From NCBI GenBank assembly GCA_027050975.1, contig JALUAR010000181.1:1706-11838 (forward strand): a DNA stretch of 10,133 bases. The letters run 5' to 3'. The stretch's first letter is position 1. The number at the start of each line of letters is the position of its first letter. The translations under genes and the position numbers were made by a program. Origin of the DNA: Thermodesulfovibrio sp. (GTDB lineage: Bacteria; Nitrospirota; Thermodesulfovibrionia; Thermodesulfovibrionales; JdFR-85). Positions 7,341-10,133 of the stretch are shown piece by piece. Below the pieces are notes generated by a model. It worked only from the letters and a program-made list of their open reading frames with translations. It was not told where the DNA came from and did not search any database.

Positions 7341-7547
7341 ATGGGTTTGGGCGGTTTTGGTCCTGGATGGATATTTATGATTCTATTCTGGGCAATTATT
7401 ATCTTGGGTGTTTTTTACCTTGTTAAGTTAATTACTGGAGGAAATAAAACAACAGAAGATAGAGAGACTTCAGAGGATATCCTGAAGAAACGCTATGCTC
7501 AGGGAGAGATTACAAAAGAAGAGTTTGAAGAAAGAATGGATGTTTAG
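7341..7547 (+). CDS. Small membrane protein with C-terminal SHOCT domain
   Basis: The 68-residue product has a Gly-rich N terminus, one transmembrane helix at about 10-32 and a SHOCT domain at about 43-66 (EDILKKRYAQGEITKEEFEERM). SHOCT is a short helical module common at the C termini of small bacterial membrane proteins; its function is poorly defined, with oligomerisation proposed. Similar Gly-rich SHOCT proteins often occur near metal-resistance genes, which fits the Met-rich neighbour. The start is uncertain. ATG 7341 has only GGTGGA directly against it, with no spacing, while the well-placed SD at 7303-7308 points to an in-frame ATA at 7314 that would add nine residues (IRHWNNFGG). The ATG is used here as the conservative choice. 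Confidence 0.85.
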   Translation: MGLGGFGPGWIFMILFWAIIILGVFYLVKLITGGNKTTEDRETSEDILKKRYAQGEITKEEFEERMDV

Positions 7548-7616
7548 AAAGAGAAATCTTAAATTAAAGTTAATCGAGTTTTAGCCGAATAGTTAAATAG
7601 TTGATGATAGTTGCTT

Positions 7617-7627
7617 GAAAGGAGGTG
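7617..7627 (+). promoter_or_regulatory. Orphan near-perfect Shine-Dalgarno sequence
   Basis: AAAGGAGGTGG begins at 7618 and is complementary to the 3' end of 16S rRNA, yet no ATG, GTG or TTG follows at normal spacing. An ATT at 7634, eight bases after AGGAGG, opens a 14-codon frame ending at 7678. A second frame runs through the SD itself (GGGSNYDREVKKREVSLSVGEWSDQQ, stop at 7699-7701) and looks protein-like but lacks an initiator with an SD. It could be a broken small gene, a leader element or a standby ribosome site for the gene at 7764. Confidence 0.4.
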
Positions 7628-7763
7628 GTTCCAATTACGATCGGGAAGTTAAAAAAAGAGAAGTGTCCTTATCTGTAGGTGAATGGTCCGATCAACAATA
7701 AGACCAATCTAAATCAAAAATCATGAAACCTCAAGTTAGAACAGAGGAAAAGGAGGGTTTAAG

Positions 7764-8363
7764 ATGAAAAGGATAATGCTTATTAGCATTATGGTTATTG
7801 CATTAACTGTCGGAATAGGTTATGCCCAGATGGGCGGTGGTCATATGATGGGTGGACAGGGTATGATGGGCGGTCAACAGGAGCCTGGTGCACCTGAACA
7901 GCAAAACTATCCATATCAGATGTATCCTGGCTATGGTATGGGACCTGGTATGATGGGCTACGGCATGGGACCTGGCATGATGGGCTACGGCATGGGACCT
8001 GGCATGATGGGCTATGGTATGGGACCTGGTATGATGGGCTACGGCATGGGACCTGGTATGATGGGCTATGGCATGGGACCTGGCATGATGGGCTATGGTA
8101 TGGGACCTGGCATGATGGGCTACGGTATGGGACGTGGTATGATGGGTTACGGCATGGGACCTGGCATGATGGGCTACGGTAATGTAAAGAGGTATCAGAA
8201 GTTTCTTGATGAGACTGCCGATTTAAGGAAAGAACTACATAACAAGAGGTTTGAGTACTTTGAGGCCCTGCGCAATCCGAAGACAACCCCTGAGACCATT
8301 GAAAAACTTCAAAAAGAGATTTACGAACTCCAGAGAAAGATATATGAAAAGGCCATGAGATAA
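7764..8363 (+). CDS. Secreted Met/Gly-repeat protein with ZraP/CpxP-like helical tail
   Basis: The 199-residue product starts with a Sec signal peptide (residues 1-21, probably cut after GYA). A Met/Gly/Gln-rich stretch follows (MGGGHMMGGQGMMGG). Nine tandem copies of GYGMGPGMM span 56-136; the eighth has Arg for Pro. The tail from 140 (FLDETADLRKELHNKRFEYFEAL, then a Pro/Thr turn and EKLQKEIYELQRKIYEKAM) is a charged helical hairpin like those of ZraP/CpxP/Spy periplasmic metal-stress proteins. Dense methionines outside the cytoplasm are typical of Cu(I) or Ag(I) binding, so a periplasmic metal-buffering or chaperone role is inferred; copA upstream supports this. AAAGGAGGG at 7749-7757 sits six bases before the ATG. 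A strong hairpin follows the stop. Confidence 0.9.
   Translation: MKRIMLISIMVIALTVGIGYAQMGGGHMMGGQGMMGGQQEPGAPEQQNYPYQMYPGYGMGPGMMGYGMGPGMMGYGMGPGMMGYGMGPGMMGYGMGPGMMGYGMGPGMMGYGMGPGMMGYGMGRGMMGYGMGPGMMGYGNVKRYQKFLDETADLRKELHNKRFEYFEALRNPKTTPETIEKLQKEIYELQRKIYEKAMR
7929..8171 (+). repeat. Nine tandem 27-base repeats encoding GYGMGPGMM
   Basis: Nine head-to-tail 27-base units are followed by a partial unit (8172-8180). Units 1 and 4 are identical, as are 2 and 3; the others differ mostly at synonymous third positions (TAT/TAC, GGT/GGC). The single replacement is CCT to CGT in unit 8. The pattern suggests repeated slippage or unequal exchange with purifying selection on the peptide. Copy number may vary between strains and may be mis-assembled from short reads. 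Confidence 0.97.
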
Positions 8364-8396
8364 GTAATGTTAAGTAATTAGTTTCTGGTGCTTAAA

Positions 8397-8438
8397 AGGG
8401 CTTCCCTCCGTCGAGTTTTTGGCGCGGAGGAAAGCCCT
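8397..8438. terminator. Strong inverted repeat, probable terminator of the Met-rich gene
   Basis: AGGGCTTCCCTCCG at 8397-8410 pairs with CGGAGGAAAGCCCT at 8425-8438, 14 positions with one mismatch and a 14-base loop containing TTTTT. It starts 34 bases after the stop codon. On the + strand the 3' side is only CATTTG, a poor U tract; on the - strand the stem is followed by TTTT, so termination may be better in that direction or act both ways. Confidence 0.7.
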
Positions 8439-8441
8439 CAT

Positions 8442-8469
8442 TTGTAAATCTCACAAAAAGTATTAAAAT
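8442..8469 (+). promoter_or_regulatory. Candidate promoter for the octaheme cytochrome
   Basis: TTGTAA at 8442-8447 (4 of 6) and TAAAAT at 8464-8469 (5 of 6) have a 16-base spacer. They lie just after the inverted repeat and about 100 bases before the GTG start. The position between terminator and gene supports it, but the region is AT-rich, where such matches are common. Confidence 0.45.
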
Positions 8470-8575
8470 TCTATACAGGACAAAACTTCTCATCCAACTG
8501 TGAGTTCTTAAGAGTTACTTGCCAGTGCTAAAATACCACGAAGGGCAGTAGATAGTATGATTCTGGAGAAGGAAA

Positions 8576-10057
8576 GTGAACGAGAAAAGTTTATTTTTCG
8601 CAGGATTATTCTTATTATTACTCCACTGTACTTTTGCATTTGCAATGCCTTCTAATGATGGATATGTGGGTGCTGAGCAATGCAAAACCTGCCATAATGA
8701 GATATATGAAGAGTGGAAGTCCTCAGGTCATTCCAAGATTATCTATAAACCATCTAATGGCAATATTAACATTCCTTTACCTGAAGGTTATAGTGTAAAT
8801 GAGATTTCATATGTAATAGGGGGATATAAATGGAAGGCCCTTTTCCTTGACAAAAATGGATACCTGATTACTTCCACATCAAGAGGGGACGGGAGAAATC
8901 AATACAATTTGAAGAGCAAAAGATGGGTTGATTATAAGGCAGGTGAAAGAGTGCCCTATGACTGTGGAATGTGTCACACAACCGGATATTCACCTGAGGG
9001 TCATCAGGATGGCCTTGAAGGCATCAAGGGGCGGTGGAAGTTCGATGGAGTCCAGTGTGAGGCATGTCACGGTCCAGGAGCCCTCCATATACAATCGTCT
9101 CTTAAAAGGGACATAAAGATTGACAGAACCATCTGTATCAGATGCCATAGTATAGACCCGTTGGACGCAATTCCAGTTAATGATGTCTTTCTTGCCCCTT
9201 ATACAGAGGTCAATCAATTAATGAAGAGTAAAATGAAGAAATTTAAATGTGTGAACTGTCATAATTCCCACCGTTCATCAGAAAAATCGATAAAACAATC
9301 CTGTGAGTCATGCCACCAGAAGATAGCATTAAGATATGAAAACAGCTATATGCATAGAGTAGGTGTTAAGTGTATAGACTGCCACATGCCTCAAGCTGGC
9401 CTCATTGCTGAAGGAGACAGAGAAACATTTACAGGTGATCTAAAAAGTCACCTTTTCAGGATTGATCATACCAAAAAGTTTCCCTTTTTTATAAAAGATA
9501 ATGAGAAGGTAAACCCAGGATATCTGAGTGTTGATTATGCCTGTATAAGGTGTCATAACCTCTATGAAGACAGAGAACGAATGTCAGGATTTGCGATGGT
9601 GGCTCATAAAATAAAGATTACAACCAATATAAAGATAATGCGACTTCAGATGGTTTTTGCAACGATCGGATTTTTGTCTGCCCTTATAGCGATGCTCTCT
9701 GCCCTTTCATTAAAGGGCTGGTTCTGGGCAATTTTAAAAAAGAAGACACTGCTGAGCGTCCATAGAAATTCTGTATGGATTTCATTTTTTATCTATCTCT
9801 TTATTGCTACACTCTGCATCTATTTTCACACTCCCCTTGACAACCCTGCTAAGATATTTAATCTTGGTTGGTTTCTCATTCACCCTATAAACGGTATATC
9901 AGGCATAGTTTTATACTCAGGAAAGATTATATCGGTCAGAAAATTTAAGCAGGGCTGGAAAAGACCAGGGCTCATCTGGGGAATAGGGATATTTATATTT
10001 TGGATAGTACAGTATATGACAGTGATTCTCTCATTCTTTAATATTGTCAGAGTCTAA
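8576..10057 (+). CDS. Octaheme c-type cytochrome with C-terminal four-helix membrane domain
   Basis: The 493-residue product begins with a signal peptide (1-23, ending AFA) and has eight CxxCH heme c sites starting at C36, C130, C161, C187, C225, C243, C266 and C323. The first part (YVGAEQCKTCH, EWKSSGHSKI, CEACHGPG) resembles the cytochrome c554-like multiheme superfamily that includes octaheme oxidoreductases. After the last heme come four hydrophobic helices at about 356-376, 398-415, 432-452 and 466-486. H396, H418 and H436 lie at or near their ends and could ligate heme b, as in membrane quinol-oxidising cytochromes. A role moving electrons between the quinone pool and a periplasmic acceptor is inferred; the substrate cannot be told. 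The start is GTG, with GGAG/AAGGA at 8565-8573; an ATG at 8557 is in another frame. The gene looks monocistronic. Confidence 0.93.
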   Translation: MNEKSLFFAGLFLLLLHCTFAFAMPSNDGYVGAEQCKTCHNEIYEEWKSSGHSKIIYKPSNGNINIPLPEGYSVNEISYVIGGYKWKALFLDKNGYLITSTSRGDGRNQYNLKSKRWVDYKAGERVPYDCGMCHTTGYSPEGHQDGLEGIKGRWKFDGVQCEACHGPGALHIQSSLKRDIKIDRTICIRCHSIDPLDAIPVNDVFLAPYTEVNQLMKSKMKKFKCVNCHNSHRSSEKSIKQSCESCHQKIALRYENSYMHRVGVKCIDCHMPQAGLIAEGDRETFTGDLKSHLFRIDHTKKFPFFIKDNEKVNPGYLSVDYACIRCHNLYEDRERMSGFAMVAHKIKITTNIKIMRLQMVFATIGFLSALIAMLSALSLKGWFWAILKKKTLLSVHRNSVWISFFIYLFIATLCIYFHTPLDNPAKIFNLGWFLIHPINGISGIVLYSGKIISVRKFKQGWKRPGLIWGIGIFIFWIVQYMTVILSFFNIVRV

Positions 10058-10081
10058 AATAGAGGAATTCGCTGTTCCTGT

Positions 10082-10118
10082 AGCAAATTCGTGCACTTCG
10101 TAAGTGTACGAATTTGCT
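10082..10118. terminator. Long near-perfect hairpin after the cytochrome gene
   Basis: The arms 10082-10098 (AGCAAATTCGTGCACTT) and 10102-10118 pair over 17 positions, with a single G-T wobble and a CGT loop. It begins 24 bases after the stop. No T tract follows (GGTTCCAG), so it may end the transcript in a non-classical way or be a dispersed intergenic palindrome (REP/MITE-like). The window ends 15 bases later. Confidence 0.6.
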
Positions 10119-10133
10119 GGTTCCAGTCTGAAC

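Noticed and set aside
7723..7767. 14-codon frame MKPQVRTEEKEGLR whose TGA overlaps the Met-rich gene ATG
   Set aside because: The ATGA overlap is suggestive of a leader peptide, but there is no SD before its ATG and the frame simply runs through the SD of the next gene.
7795..8286. 163-codon open frame antisense to the Met-rich gene
   Set aside because: It is a by-product of the 27-base repeat, which contains no stop in that frame. It encodes a Ser/Pro/Cys repeat with no start signal and no plausible protein character.

Overview
The window comes from a Gram-negative, moderately AT-rich bacterium. Three features point to an outer periplasm and respiratory growth: an octaheme c-type cytochrome with a signal peptide, a secreted ZraP-like Met-rich protein, and a copper ATPase with YHS and CPMHP metal-binding domains. 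The combination resembles anaerobic or microaerophilic lineages such as Nitrospirota or Desulfobacterota. That placement is inference from gene content; there is no marker gene for taxonomy.

Layout, all confident genes on the + strand. (1) 2-3338 is an operon-like block: the 3' end of a sensor histidine kinase, a 156-aa membrane protein with an HEFAH (HExxH-type) motif that overlaps the kinase stop, and a copA-type P1B-ATPase behind a strong Shine-Dalgarno (SD). (2) 3339-3868 is a long gap without a convincing gene; it contains a weak terminator, two mutually exclusive hairpins and a possible gene remnant. (3) 3869-6921 is a protein quality-control cluster: ftsH, an overlapping 96-aa coiled-coil protein, then hslO (Hsp33). 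(4) 6922-7340 is a second gap. It holds hairpins, an unexplained small antisense membrane ORF and, at its end, the best promoter in the window. (5) 7341-8363 holds a small SHOCT membrane protein and a secreted protein with nine copies of a 9-residue Met/Gly repeat followed by a ZraP/CpxP-like helical tail. A strong inverted repeat closes this unit. (6) 8576-10057 encodes an eight-heme cytochrome c with a C-terminal four-helix membrane domain, followed by a long hairpin at the window end.

The common theme is envelope metal and redox stress. The kinase could sense an envelope signal. The ATPase would pump Cu(I) (or Ag(I)) out of the cytoplasm. The Met-rich periplasmic protein is well suited to bind Cu(I) outside it. 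FtsH and Hsp33 remove or hold damaged proteins. These links are inferred from family knowledge and proximity; no shared operator was recognised.

No complete undescribed system is evident. The best leads are the Met-repeat/ZraP-like protein, the HEFAH membrane protein beside copA, the 96-aa ftsH-hslO linker protein, the membrane-fused octaheme cytochrome, and unusual translation starts (ftsH apparently leaderless, SHOCT gene with its SD placed before an ATA codon, and an orphan perfect SD at 7618).
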